Origin: Vicingus sp036171675
Lineage (GTDB): Bacteria > Bacteroidota > Bacteroidia > Flavobacteriales_E > Vicingaceae
DNA length: 33,678 nucleotides
Direction of reading: 5' to 3'
NCBI GenBank assembly: GCA_036171675.1
Contig: JAVHRO010000125.1
Coordinates: forward strand, 1 to 33,678
This document shows positions 18,219-25,994 of this stretch, in pieces. The translations under genes were made by a program, and so were the position numbers. How positions within the stretch are numbered: position 1 is the stretch's first letter; the number at the start of each line of letters is the position of its first letter. The notes under the pieces are model-generated. The model ran no database searches. It was not told the origin of the DNA and worked only from the letters and a program-made list of their open reading frames with translations.

Positions 18219-18311
18219 ATGCCAAGCGGAAAGAAAAGAAAAAGACATAAAATGGCTACGCACAAGCGTAAAAAAAGACTAAGAAAAAATAGACACAAAA
18301 AGAAAAAATAA
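18219..18311 (+). CDS. 30-aa highly basic protein, bS22/mS38-like (AURKAIP1/COX24 domain)
   Basis: A short ORF from ATG 18219 to TAA 18309-18311. The 30-residue product starts MPSGKKRKRHKMATHKRK and ends in a run of lysines; 21 of 30 residues are Lys, Arg or His, with no acidic residue. The spaced K-R/H pattern resembles the AURKAIP1/COX24 C-terminal domain found in mitochondrial ribosomal protein mS38 and mycobacterial bS22, which sit on the small subunit near the decoding site; near-identical tiny proteins are common in Bacteroidota as I recall. It lies between the HU and RNase G genes and is followed by two hairpins. Coding is supported by codon choice, the uninterrupted basic composition and the context; the ribosomal role is inferred. 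Confidence 0.82.
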   Translation: MPSGKKRKRHKMATHKRKKRLRKNRHKKKK

Positions 18312-18324
18312 TTCTTTTGATACC

Positions 18325-18346
18325 TTTTAGTAGTTTAGTACTAAAA
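18325..18346 (+). repeat. Perfect 8-bp inverted repeat downstream of the small basic protein
   Basis: TTTTAGTA (18325-18332) and TACTAAAA (18339-18346) are exact complements around a 6-base loop. This is an AU-rich hairpin 14 bp after the stop codon; it precedes a stronger hairpin at 18377. Confidence 0.6.
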
Positions 18347-18376
18347 CCTATTCGTATTTTATTTTTTAATTAAACC

Positions 18377-18417
18377 CGAAACCTTTTAAGATTTCTTAAA
18401 GGGTGTTCGTGTTTTTG
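18377..18417 (+). terminator. Terminator or attenuator hairpin before the RNase G gene
   Basis: CGAAACCTTTTAAG (18377-18390) pairs with CTTAAAGGGTGTTCG (18395-18409) around ATTT, with one bulged base and one mismatch, and is followed by TGTTTTTG. This resembles an intrinsic terminator ending the HU-small protein transcript 17 bp before the RNase G start; because it is so close to that start it may act as an attenuator. Confidence 0.6.
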
Positions 18418-18434
18418 TACAAAAAAACTTTTAA

Positions 18435-19994
18435 ATGAGTGTAGAGTTAATTATAGATTCTTCACCCGATGAAGTTATTATTGCCATTCTAAGTGAGGGA
18501 AAGTTACTTGAAATTCATAAGGAAAAAAACAATAATAATTTTTCGGTTGGCGACATATATCTAGCTAAGGTTAAAAAAATAATGCCTGGCTTAAATGCGA
18601 CTTTTGTTAACGTTGGTTACGAAAAAGATGCATTTTTACATTACTTGGATTTAGGTCCAAATTTTAATTCTTTTGTAAAATATACAAGAGGTGTCGCTGG
18701 GGGTACATTAAATTCATCTGCTTTAGATTTTAAATTTGAACCTGAAATTGAAAAAGCAGGTAAAATTGAAAAGGCGTTAAAAACTAACGACCAAATTTTA
18801 GTTCAAATTGCCAAAGAGCCTATTTCTACTAAAGGTCCACGATTAAGTTCTGAAATTTCAATTGCAGGTAGGTATCTAGTTTTAGTTCCTTTTTCAGATA
18901 AAGTTTCAGTTTCTCAAAAAATTAAAGATAGCGAAGAACGAGACCGATTAATAAAATTAATTAAAAGCATTAAACCAAAGGGCTTTGGTGTAATTATTAG
19001 AACGGTTGCAAAGAACAAGAAAATTGCCGATTTGCATGCCGATATGCTTGATTTATCTAGTAAATGGGACATTTGTTTTAATGCTTTAAAAAATGCTCAT
19101 GCTCCAAAAAAAGTTTTAGGAGAATTAGATCGGACATCTGCTTTACTAAGAGATTTATTGAATAATGATTTTAATAGTATTACGGTTAACGATGTTACCC
19201 TTCATAACGAACTTAAGACTTATTTACATACTATTGCACCAGATAAAGAAAAGATTATAAAACTATACACTGGTAAATTGCCTATTTTCGACAATTTTGG
19301 AGTTGAAAAACAAATAAAATCATTATTTGGTAGAAATGTTACTCTAAAATCGGGGATTTATCTTATAATTGAACACACAGAAGCCTTACACGTTATAGAT
19401 ATTAATAGCGGACAAAGAGGAAAAAGAAAAGATAGTACACAAGAACAAAATGCCCTAGAAGTTAATTTAGAGGCAGCCGAAGAAGTTGCTCGTCAGCTGC
19501 GATTAAGAGATATGGGTGGAATTGTTGTGGTTGATTTTATTGATATGAAAGAAGCTGAAAACAGACATCTTTTGTATGAAAAAATGAAAGAATATATGAA
19601 GGATGATAGGGCAAAACATAATATTTTGCCTCCTAGTAAATTCGGTCTAGTTCAAATCACTCGTCAGCGAGTTCGACCAGAAATGGAAATTAAAACATCA
19701 GAGAAATGTCCATCTTGTGGTGGTAGTGGAGAAGTCCACTCTACTTTGCTTTTGGTTGATGAAATTGAGAATAGCATTCGTTATATAACTCAACAACTTA
19801 ATATTAAAAAACTTAAAATTAATGTGCATCCTTTTACTGAGGCATATATTAATAAAAGGAAAGGTTGGTTTTCATCATTAAGAAAAGAATGGGAAAAGAA
19901 ATTTGCTTGTAGTTTGATAATAATACCAATAACTTCTTATAATTTTTTAGCCTATAAATTTTTTGATGAGAAAGAAGATCAGATAATCTTCTAA
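18435..19994 (+). CDS. rng: Ribonuclease G (Rne/Rng family)
   Basis: A 519-aa endoribonuclease with the length of RNase G rather than the longer RNase E. An N-terminal S1 RNA-binding domain (GDIYLAKVKKIMPGLNATFVNVG, about 37-60) leads into the catalytic core, with DINSGQRGKR (near 323) and VVDFIDMKEA (near 366) carrying the magnesium-binding aspartates. The zinc-link CPSCGGSG (near 425) holds the dimer together. It cuts single-stranded RNA in rRNA processing and mRNA decay. It follows the HU and bS22-like genes on the same strand, behind a hairpin; no clear -7 box of its own is seen, so some read-through is likely. The 3' end lies 4 bp from the convergent ribH stop. Confidence 0.95.
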   Translation: MSVELIIDSSPDEVIIAILSEGKLLEIHKEKNNNNFSVGDIYLAKVKKIMPGLNATFVNVGYEKDAFLHYLDLGPNFNSFVKYTRGVAGGTLNSSALDFKFEPEIEKAGKIEKALKTNDQILVQIAKEPISTKGPRLSSEISIAGRYLVLVPFSDKVSVSQKIKDSEERDRLIKLIKSIKPKGFGVIIRTVAKNKKIADLHADMLDLSSKWDICFNALKNAHAPKKVLGELDRTSALLRDLLNNDFNSITVNDVTLHNELKTYLHTIAPDKEKIIKLYTGKLPIFDNFGVEKQIKSLFGRNVTLKSGIYLIIEHTEALHVIDINSGQRGKRKDSTQEQNALEVNLEAAEEVARQLRLRDMGGIVVVDFIDMKEAENRHLLYEKMKEYMKDDRAKHNILPPSKFGLVQITRQRVRPEMEIKTSEKCPSCGGSGEVHSTLLLVDEIENSIRYITQQLNIKKLKINVHPFTEAYINKRKGWFSSLRKEWEKKFACSLIIIPITSYNFLAYKFFDEKEDQIIF

Positions 19995-19998
19995 TTAT

Positions 19999-20487
19999 TT
20001 ATATCTCTTGCTGAAATTGAACCATTTTTATGGCAGTAATCGCTGCTTCATCACCTTTATTACCATATTTACCACCAGATCGGTCAATAGCTTGTTGTAG
20101 TGTGTTGTCTGTTAATACGCCAAAAATTACTGGAACATTGTATAATAAGGCTACATCTTTAATCCCCAAAGCGGTTGCTTGACAAACAAAATCAAAATGT
20201 CTTGTGTCGCCCTGAATAATGCTACCTATACAAATAACTGCCTGAACATCAGTTTTTTCAATAAGAGTTTGTGCGGCAACAGGCAATTCAAAACTGCCGG
20301 GGACATATTTTACAATGATATTTTTTTTAAGAGCACCATGTTTTATTAATGTGTCGTATGCTCCTTTAAGGAGGTTAGAGGTAATATTGATATTCCATTC
20401 GGCGACTACAATACCAAAATGCATTTTTTTTGCATTAGGAACAGATTTTAAATCGTAATCAGATAAATTTTTATTTGCTGTAGCCAT
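19999..20487 (-). CDS. ribH: 6,7-dimethyl-8-ribityllumazine synthase
   Basis: A 162-aa enzyme for the next-to-last riboflavin step, joining the ribityl-amino-uracil with a 4-carbon phosphate. Motifs: VAEWN near 28-32, VPGSFELPVAAQ (62-73) and GDTRHFDFVC (93-102) with the catalytic His at 97. It would assemble as an icosahedral or pentameric shell in the cytoplasm. No other rib gene is in the window. It lies 61 bp after the TPR membrane protein gene, and this pairing next to recF is one I recall from other Flavobacteriia. Confidence 0.96.
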   Translation of the reverse strand: MATANKNLSDYDLKSVPNAKKMHFGIVVAEWNINITSNLLKGAYDTLIKHGALKKNIIVKYVPGSFELPVAAQTLIEKTDVQAVICIGSIIQGDTRHFDFVCQATALGIKDVALLYNVPVIFGVLTDNTLQQAIDRSGGKYGNKGDEAAITAIKMVQFQQEI

Positions 20488-20548
20488 ATTAAAATATTGA
20501 ATACTAATTGCTAAATATTTATAACTCTACATTCAACATTTTAAATTT

Positions 20549-21235
20549 CTATTTAAGTGCCTCAGCTCTAGCTAAATACTTTTCAATGGTTCTACCTTCA
20601 CTAGATTCGATATAATCTTTTTTGATAGTGCTATATTTCTCGTATGCTTTAGCATAATTACCTTGTTCTTCATAAACTATGCCTGCCTTAAACAAATACA
20701 TTGGAGTAGTTAATTCATTTTCATTTTTAGAAGCAGCTTTTTCGTAGTAATTAATTGCTTCGTCAAGTTGATTTAATTCAACGTTTGCATCTCCAATAGC
20801 TCCAATAGCTATTGAACTTACCATAATATCGCTAGAACTAAAACTTTCTAATTGGTCAATTGCATCTTGATATTTACCTGTTTTTAAATAGGATAATCCT
20901 AAGTAGTAATGGGCTAGATTCGCTGATTTAGTTCCATTATATTCTTCAATAATGTCAACAAAGCCGTAATTGCTACCATCACCATTAATTGCTTTGTCTA
21001 GTGAATCTTTCTCAAAATATTTTTCAGCCATAAACATTGAAGATTGAGCTTCTATTTCCATAGGAGCTATATACATTTTAGTGTAGGCAAAATATAAACC
21101 AATAACAACAATAATTCCCCCTAATATTATTGAAAGCATTTTTTTGTTGTTTTCAATAAAATGTTCAGTTTTACTATAAACTTCTTGAACATCAACAATT
21201 AATTCTTCTTTTTTATCTTCAACTTTTTTACTCAT
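20549..21235 (-). CDS. Single-pass membrane protein with tetratricopeptide repeats (YfgM-like)
   Basis: A 228-aa protein with a charged cytoplasmic N-terminus, one transmembrane helix (about 34-51) and a C-terminal TPR region (about 95-228) with LAHYYLGLSYLKTGKYQDAI, INYYEKAAS and AGIVYEEQGNYAKAYEKY repeats. The topology (N-terminus inside, TPR outside) resembles YfgM, which links the Sec translocon and periplasmic chaperones, but that function is only a suggestion. It diverges from recF across 100 bp and is followed by ribH. A -7 box lies at 21265-21272. Confidence 0.85.
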   Translation of the reverse strand: MSKKVEDKKEELIVDVQEVYSKTEHFIENNKKMLSIILGGIIVVIGLYFAYTKMYIAPMEIEAQSSMFMAEKYFEKDSLDKAINGDGSNYGFVDIIEEYNGTKSANLAHYYLGLSYLKTGKYQDAIDQLESFSSSDIMVSSIAIGAIGDANVELNQLDEAINYYEKAASKNENELTTPMYLFKAGIVYEEQGNYAKAYEKYSTIKKDYIESSEGRTIEKYLARAEALK

Positions 21236-21264
21236 TTTTTTTGGCTTAAATTATAATAAGATTG

Positions 21265-21272
21265 CAAAAATA
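21265..21272 (-). promoter_or_regulatory. Candidate -7 box for the TPR-ribH operon
   Basis: The - strand reads TATTTTTG, matching TAnnTTTG, about 30 bp before the start at 21235. It sits back to back with the recF -7 box at 21324. Confidence 0.45.
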
Positions 21273-21323
21273 GTTTTTTTTTAAAATGAATAGCATTTTT
21301 ATTCATAAATCTATTCATCTTAA

Positions 21324-21331
21324 TACATTTG
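21324..21331 (+). promoter_or_regulatory. -7 box directly in front of recF (leaderless candidate)
   Basis: TACATTTG matches TAnnTTTG and ends only 4 bases before the ATG at 21336. If used, transcription would start at or next to the start codon. Confidence 0.5.
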
Positions 21332-21335
21332 TAGT

Positions 21336-22439
21336 ATGATATTAAAAAAGCTTTCGATATTAAATTTTAAAAACATAGGTGAATTAAGTATTGAATTGTC
21401 GGATTATGTAAATTGTTTTTTAGGTAATAATGGCGAAGGTAAAACCAATATTTTAGATGCCATTTATCATCTTTCTTTTTGTAAAAGTTATTTTAATTCT
21501 CTTGATAATCTGAATATTAATCACAATCAAGATTTTTTTGTACTTGAAGGATGTTACCTTCAAAATGAGCAGGAAGACAAGGTGTATTGTGGCTTAAAAC
21601 GTAACCTTAAAAAAGTGGTTAAGTTGAATAAAAAAAGTTACGAACGATTGGCTGATCATATTGGAAAAATTCCGTTGGTAATGATTTCACCTATTGATAT
21701 TTTATTAATAATTGAAGGAAGTGAAATTAGGAGGAAATTTATTGATGGCATCGTTTCTCAATACGATTCGTTATATCTTAAAAATCTATTGCAATATAAT
21801 AAAGCACTACATCATCGAAATTTATTGCTCAAATCGTTTTGGTTAAATCGTAATTTTGATAAAGATTCAATAGAAGTATGGGATGACCAGCTAATTAAAT
21901 ATGGATTACAAATTTTTGAATCGAGAAAAAAATTTGTTGAAAATTTTACGCCAATTTTTCAGAAATATTACTCGTTATTAAGCAATGATTTTGAAAAAAT
22001 TACGTTAAAATACGTTTCTCAGTTGCATGATGGTGATTTTGGTGAAATTCTTTTAACAAATTTAGACAAAGATAAAACCACTCATTATTGCAATTTTGGT
22101 ATTCATAAAGATGATTTAGAATTTTTAATAGGAGAATTCCCATTGAAAAAATTTGGTTCTCAAGGTCAGCAAAAAACCTATTTACTTGCTTTAAAACTTG
22201 CACAAGCCGAATTAATAAAAAATATTAGCAAAAAAAAGGTAATTTTTTTGCTGGATGATATCTTTGATAAACTAGATGATAGAAGAATGAAACAACTCTT
22301 AAATATTGTTGGAAATGGCGAGTTTGGACAAATTTTTATTACAGATACTAGTTTAAATAGAATTCCAGCGATTTTAACACAAGAAAATATTACCTTTAAG
22401 GCGTTTAAAATTGAAAAAGGAACTGCAACGAATGTCTGA
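21336..22439 (+). CDS. recF: DNA replication and repair protein RecF
   Basis: A 367-aa SMC-like ATPase. Walker A is GNNGEGKT (30-37), the ABC signature region is FGSQGQQKTYLLALKLAQAE (about 272-291), and Walker B is VIFLLDDIFDKLD (about 302-314). It loads RecA at gaps with RecO and RecR. The stop overlaps the ATG of the DUF721 gene (ATGTCTGA), so the two are translationally coupled. A -7 box ends 4 bases before the start codon, which suggests a leaderless message or a second promoter further up. Confidence 0.96.
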   Translation: MILKKLSILNFKNIGELSIELSDYVNCFLGNNGEGKTNILDAIYHLSFCKSYFNSLDNLNINHNQDFFVLEGCYLQNEQEDKVYCGLKRNLKKVVKLNKKSYERLADHIGKIPLVMISPIDILLIIEGSEIRRKFIDGIVSQYDSLYLKNLLQYNKALHHRNLLLKSFWLNRNFDKDSIEVWDDQLIKYGLQIFESRKKFVENFTPIFQKYYSLLSNDFEKITLKYVSQLHDGDFGEILLTNLDKDKTTHYCNFGIHKDDLEFLIGEFPLKKFGSQGQQKTYLLALKLAQAELIKNISKKKVIFLLDDIFDKLDDRRMKQLLNIVGNGEFGQIFITDTSLNRIPAILTQENITFKAFKIEKGTATNV

Positions 22440-22716
22440 ACAACAACCATTAAAAAAATTAATAGACAAGTTGCTAAGGTCTTATGGCTATCAGGATCAA
22501 TTAGATGAATTAGATTTAATTTCGGCGTATGAAGAATTGGTGGGTAAGATGTATTGCAAACACACAAAAAGTATTAATTTTAAAAATAAAATTCTTTATA
22601 TAAAGCTTGATTCTGCAGCATTAAAGCAAGAATTAAGTTATAAAAAAGAAGAAATTATTACCAGTTTAAATCATAAATTGGGTAGAAGAATTATCGAACA
22701 ATTAGATATTAAATAA
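22432..22716 (+). CDS. DUF721 (DciA-like) protein
   Basis: A 94-aa protein of the DUF721 family; the core LLRSYGYQDQLDELDLISAYEELVGKMYCKHTKSINFKNKILYIKLDSAALKQELSYKKEEII (spread over about 12-80) has the W/Y-xxx-VG, L-I and S-xx-xQEL pattern typical of it. DUF721 includes DciA, which loads the replicative helicase in bacteria lacking DnaC. I chose the ATG at 22432, which overlaps the recF stop by 8 bases; an in-frame TTG at 22411 would add 7 residues inside recF and is less likely. The pairing with recF fits a replication role; the family call is good, the DciA role is an inference. Confidence 0.85.
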   Translation: MSEQQPLKKLIDKLLRSYGYQDQLDELDLISAYEELVGKMYCKHTKSINFKNKILYIKLDSAALKQELSYKKEEIITSLNHKLGRRIIEQLDIK

Positions 22717-22717
22717 C

Positions 22718-23263
22718 TTGAGTCCAGTTAAAAATATACAACTTAGAATTGGTAGGTATTCCTTAAATAAGGAGAAAAAAAAATTAAAACGAAAAACCAT
22801 TTCGTGTAATTTAGCTTCGGCGGTTAGTGTTGGTATTTTATATAATGCTACTACTAGAGAAAATGGGGAGTTAATTAAAAATTTACTAATTTCATTAAAA
22901 CAACTAAAAAAAGATGTTTTGGCATTAGGTTATGTCAATTTAAAAGATTCATCTGATGTTTTTAAACCTCACATTAATTATGCATATTTTGATAATAAAT
23001 GTCTTTCAAAAACTAAGATTCCTAAGAGTATTGATGTTAATAGTTTTATTGAAAAACCATTTAATTTATTGTTGGATTTAAATCTTGATGATGATTTTCC
23101 ATTAGAATATATATCGACCTTATCGCATGCAACATTTAAGGTTGGGTCTACTGGCTCGTATCGCGATGAAGTTTGTGATTTAACCATTAATATTTCCGAA
23201 AAAAAAGAGCTGAAGTATTTAGTAAACCAGATGCTACATTATTTAAACCTGATTAAGCATTGA
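22718..23263 (+). CDS. DUF6913-like conserved protein of unknown function
   Basis: A 181-aa soluble protein with no signal peptide and no membrane helix. The basic start (KKKLKRKTISCNLA, about 19-32) leads to VSVGILYNATTRENG, and later FNLLLDLNLDDDFPLEYISTLSHATFKVGSTG (about 130-150) and a LVNQMLHYL helix at the end. I recall such proteins in Bacteroidota under DUF6913; no activity is known. It starts with TTG one base after the DUF721 stop, with no closer ATG, so it is the third gene of a recF-DUF721 operon, and its conservation there would hint at a replication or repair link. Function unassigned. Confidence 0.8.
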   Translation: MSPVKNIQLRIGRYSLNKEKKKLKRKTISCNLASAVSVGILYNATTRENGELIKNLLISLKQLKKDVLALGYVNLKDSSDVFKPHINYAYFDNKCLSKTKIPKSIDVNSFIEKPFNLLLDLNLDDDFPLEYISTLSHATFKVGSTGSYRDEVCDLTINISEKKELKYLVNQMLHYLNLIKH

Positions 23264-23317
23264 AATGAGTTGCTTTAAATTTATTGGTTGTAACACACTT
23301 GTTTCAAATCAAATTAG

Positions 23318-24601
23318 TTGAAGTATTTTTCCAACATAACCAACAAATCTGAGTTTAACAAAAATGTTTTTACTCTATTTACAGGGCAAATTATTGTTCA
23401 GGCATTATCGTTTTTCGTTGGGTTTATTATTACACGATTATATCTTCCTGAACAAATAGGCGTATATTCTTTATTTGTTGGAATTACAACCATTTTAACA
23501 ATAGTTTCAACCGGTAGATACGATACAGCTATGGTTGTAGAGGAAAATAATAAAAAAGTAAAATCATTATTTATTTTATCATTACTGGTTAGTTCTATCT
23601 TTAGCATTTTATTATTTATTGGTTTATATTTTTTCTCGACTCCGTTACTAGAATTTTTTAAAATTGATAGCCTTGGAAAATGGGTATTGTTAGTGCCATT
23701 TGCTGTACTAATTGGAAGTATTATTAACTCAGCCCAAAGTTTTTTTAACAAATATGCTTCATACCGCATTATTAAAAATTCTGACATTATAAAATCGGTG
23801 TTCAATTCCGTATGGTCGGTTGGATTGGGACTTGCAAAAATTTTAGGTGGAGGATTGATTTGGGCCAATTTAATAGGAAATCTTTTTTCGATGTTTTCAC
23901 TAATTTATAAGTTACCAGAAAATTTTTGGACTGATGTTAAATCTTGTTTTTCAAAACAACAACTTTTTGTGGTAGCACGTAAGTATAAAAATTATTTAAC
24001 TTCCTACACGCTATCAGGCTTGTTAAATACCTTTGTTACAAATGGTACACCTATAATTATTGTTTATTTTTTTAGTGAGAAAATTGCGGGATATTATTTT
24101 ATGGCAGAAAAAGTAATTAGCATTCCTATCGGATTAATAGTGGCTTCTATCTCAAGAGTTTTTTTTCAACGAGCAAGTGAGCTGTATCGAGAAGACAAAT
24201 CCAAATTTTTAACACTTACCATGAGTATTCAAAAAAAGATGATTGCTTTTTTATTCCCATTTTTAATTTTTCTTTCCATTTTAGCTCCCTACTTTTTCAA
24301 ACTGTTTGGAGAAGGGTGGGGGTACGCTGGTGAAATGGTAAAATATTTTTCGATATTAATATTCTTTAATAATATAGTTTCACCAGTAGGTTCAATTTCC
24401 AATGTAATCAATCGACTTGATGTGTTACTATATTTTAATATAAGTATAGCAGTATTAAGGGTATTAACGTTTTATATTGGTAGTTTATATTTTAACTTTG
24501 AATATTCCCTTTTATTTTCATCAATTGTTATTTCAATTTGTTATTTAACTTTGGATAAGGTTTTAAAAAATATTATAAGAAAAGAAATTAGTATAGTTTA
24601 A
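23318..24601 (+). CDS. Wzx-like polysaccharide flippase (MOP superfamily)
   Basis: A 427-aa polytopic membrane protein with about 12-14 hydrophobic helices, in the polysaccharide transporter branch of the MOP superfamily. The opening VFTLFTGQIIVQALSFFVGFIITRLYLPEQIGVYSLFVGI (about 14-54), with PEQ/IG at the first loop, is characteristic of lipid-linked oligosaccharide flippases. It would move an undecaprenyl-linked glycan across the inner membrane. The start is TTG at 23318; no ATG lies in a good position. The only glycan-related neighbour is the acyltransferase 46 bp downstream; no polymerase or glycosyltransferase is adjacent, so this is not a full O-antigen locus. Confidence 0.9.
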   Translation: MKYFSNITNKSEFNKNVFTLFTGQIIVQALSFFVGFIITRLYLPEQIGVYSLFVGITTILTIVSTGRYDTAMVVEENNKKVKSLFILSLLVSSIFSILLFIGLYFFSTPLLEFFKIDSLGKWVLLVPFAVLIGSIINSAQSFFNKYASYRIIKNSDIIKSVFNSVWSVGLGLAKILGGGLIWANLIGNLFSMFSLIYKLPENFWTDVKSCFSKQQLFVVARKYKNYLTSYTLSGLLNTFVTNGTPIIIVYFFSEKIAGYYFMAEKVISIPIGLIVASISRVFFQRASELYREDKSKFLTLTMSIQKKMIAFLFPFLIFLSILAPYFFKLFGEGWGYAGEMVKYFSILIFFNNIVSPVGSISNVINRLDVLLYFNISIAVLRVLTFYIGSLYFNFEYSLLFSSIVISICYLTLDKVLKNIIRKEISIV

Positions 24602-24647
24602 TTACTCAAGCCAAATTAAAAACAACATAATATCTAATTAGTTACCT

Positions 24648-25184
24648 ATGAAAACGATATTAAAACAGTGTATTTACCCGTTTATTTATGTTGGAATGAA
24701 ACTCCTATTTCCAAAATTTAAAAATAAGGAATACTACACCTTTCGAATATTGTTATTGGGGATTCGGCAAAAAATGATTGGATTAAATAAATCTGTTTCT
24801 TGGCCTGTTCATAATAGTTCTGTGGTACTATCACCCGAAAAAATTTCACCTGGGACAAAGTCTCCAGGTATTTCAATCTCTTGCTATATTGATGGTCGAA
24901 ATGGTATTGAAATGGGCTCTAATGTATGGATAGGTCCGAGAGTTTCCATTATTAGTATGAATCATGATATGAATAATTACACAAAATATGTTTCGAATAA
25001 TCCAATCAAGATTGGAAATAACTGTCTTTTAACCTCTAACTGTGTTATTTTACCAGGTGTTGAGTTAGGGGAACATACCGTAGTTGCTGCTGGATCGGTA
25101 GTTAATAAATCTTTTTTAGAAGGCAATCAAATATTAGCAGGAAATCCTGCTGTTGTGGTTAAGAAATTAAATAAATATGAATAA
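24648..25184 (+). CDS. Left-handed beta-helix (hexapeptide) acyltransferase
   Basis: A 178-aa protein whose C-terminal two thirds form hexapeptide repeats (GIEMGSNVWIGPRVSIISMNHD, IKIGNNCLLTSNCVILPGVELGEHTVVAAGSVV, LAGNPAVVVKKL; about 85-175). His106 in the MNHD motif is the usual catalytic base of sugar or serine O-acetyltransferases such as WbbJ/NodL/CysE types. It is thought to transfer an acetyl or acyl group to a sugar. It lies 46 bp after the Wzx-like flippase and may decorate the same glycan. It ends at a strong bidirectional terminator. Confidence 0.9.
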   Translation: MKTILKQCIYPFIYVGMKLLFPKFKNKEYYTFRILLLGIRQKMIGLNKSVSWPVHNSSVVLSPEKISPGTKSPGISISCYIDGRNGIEMGSNVWIGPRVSIISMNHDMNNYTKYVSNNPIKIGNNCLLTSNCVILPGVELGEHTVVAAGSVVNKSFLEGNQILAGNPAVVVKKLNKYE

Positions 25185-25209
25185 AAAAGGAGGCAACGCC
25201 TCCTTTTTT
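25183..25209. terminator. Strong bidirectional terminator between acyltransferase and fabG
   Basis: A six-base A-tract and GGAGGC are mirrored by GCCTCC and a six-base T-tract around an AAC loop, giving a perfect 12-bp stem when the tracts pair. It overlaps the acyltransferase stop codon and ends 22 bp before the fabG stop, so it serves both convergent genes. Confidence 0.95.
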
Positions 25210-25231
25210 ATTCATCTAACTTCAATGATGA

Positions 25232-25978
25232 TTAGGTTTGCATACCACCACAAACGTTTAAAGTTTGTCCGGTTACATAAAGCGATAAATCGGAGGCCAA
25301 GAACAATGTTGCATTGGCAACGTCTTCTGGCGTGCCTGGTCTTTTCATTGGTATATCTTCAATCCAACCTTTCATAATGTCTTGGTTGAGTTGTGCAGTC
25401 ATTTCAGTTTCAATAAAACCAGGGCAAATGGCATTACAACGAATGTTTCTCGAACCAATTTCCTGAGCGATAGATTTAGTAAAACCAATAATTCCTGCTT
25501 TAGAAGCCGCGTAGTTAGATTGACCGGCGTTACCTTCAATACCTACCACCGAACTCATGTTTATGATAGAGCCAGAACGCTGTCCCAACAAAGTTTTTAA
25601 AGCAGCTTTGGTAATGTTAAATACCGATTTAAGGTTGGTGTTTATTACATCGTCCCAGTTTTCTTCACTCATCCTCATCAATAAACCATCTCTGGTAATT
25701 CCGGCGTTGTTCACAATTACATCAATTCTTCCAAAATCGGCAACCACAGCAGTAATAAATTCTTCGGCTTGTTTTAAATTAGCAGCATTCGATTTATATC
25801 CTTTTGCTTTCACACCATAACTAGTCAGTAGTTTTTCTACTTCTTTGGCTTGTTCATCCGAAGAAACATACGTAAAAGCTATTTGAGCACCATGTTTTGC
25901 AAACACTTCTGCAATTCCTTTTCCAATACCTCTAGTGGCACCAGTAATGATAGCTACTTTACCTTCTAATAATTTCAT
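25232..25978 (-). CDS. fabG: 3-oxoacyl-[acyl-carrier-protein] reductase
   Basis: A 248-aa short-chain dehydrogenase. TGATRGIG (12-19) binds NADP, NNAG (90-93) supports the fold, and the catalytic triad is Ser143, Tyr156 and Lys160. The C-terminal end GQTLNVCGGMQT fits FabG (VTGxTLxVxGGM). It reduces 3-oxoacyl-ACP in each cycle of fatty acid elongation, in the cytoplasm. It comes after sucD on the - strand, separated by a REP-like element; it is not in a fab cluster. Confidence 0.95.
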   Translation of the reverse strand: MKLLEGKVAIITGATRGIGKGIAEVFAKHGAQIAFTYVSSDEQAKEVEKLLTSYGVKAKGYKSNAANLKQAEEFITAVVADFGRIDVIVNNAGITRDGLLMRMSEENWDDVINTNLKSVFNITKAALKTLLGQRSGSIINMSSVVGIEGNAGQSNYAASKAGIIGFTKSIAQEIGSRNIRCNAICPGFIETEMTAQLNQDIMKGWIEDIPMKRPGTPEDVANATLFLASDLSLYVTGQTLNVCGGMQT

Positions 25979-25994
25979 AGTTTATAGTTAAAAG

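Noticed and set aside
22411..22434. TTG start 7 codons upstream for the DUF721 gene
   Set aside because: The ATG at 22432 gives the typical recF overlap and a family-like length; the extra residues lie inside recF.
22178..22567. 129-aa ORF on - strand
   Set aside because: Antisense to recF and the DUF721 gene, which have clear motifs; no start context or family.
23398..23868. 156-aa ORF on - strand
   Set aside because: Antisense to the Wzx-like flippase, a shadow of its codons.
25177..25377. 66-aa ORF on + strand across the terminator
   Set aside because: It runs through the terminator stem and lies antisense to the well-supported fabG; composition is that of a shadow frame.
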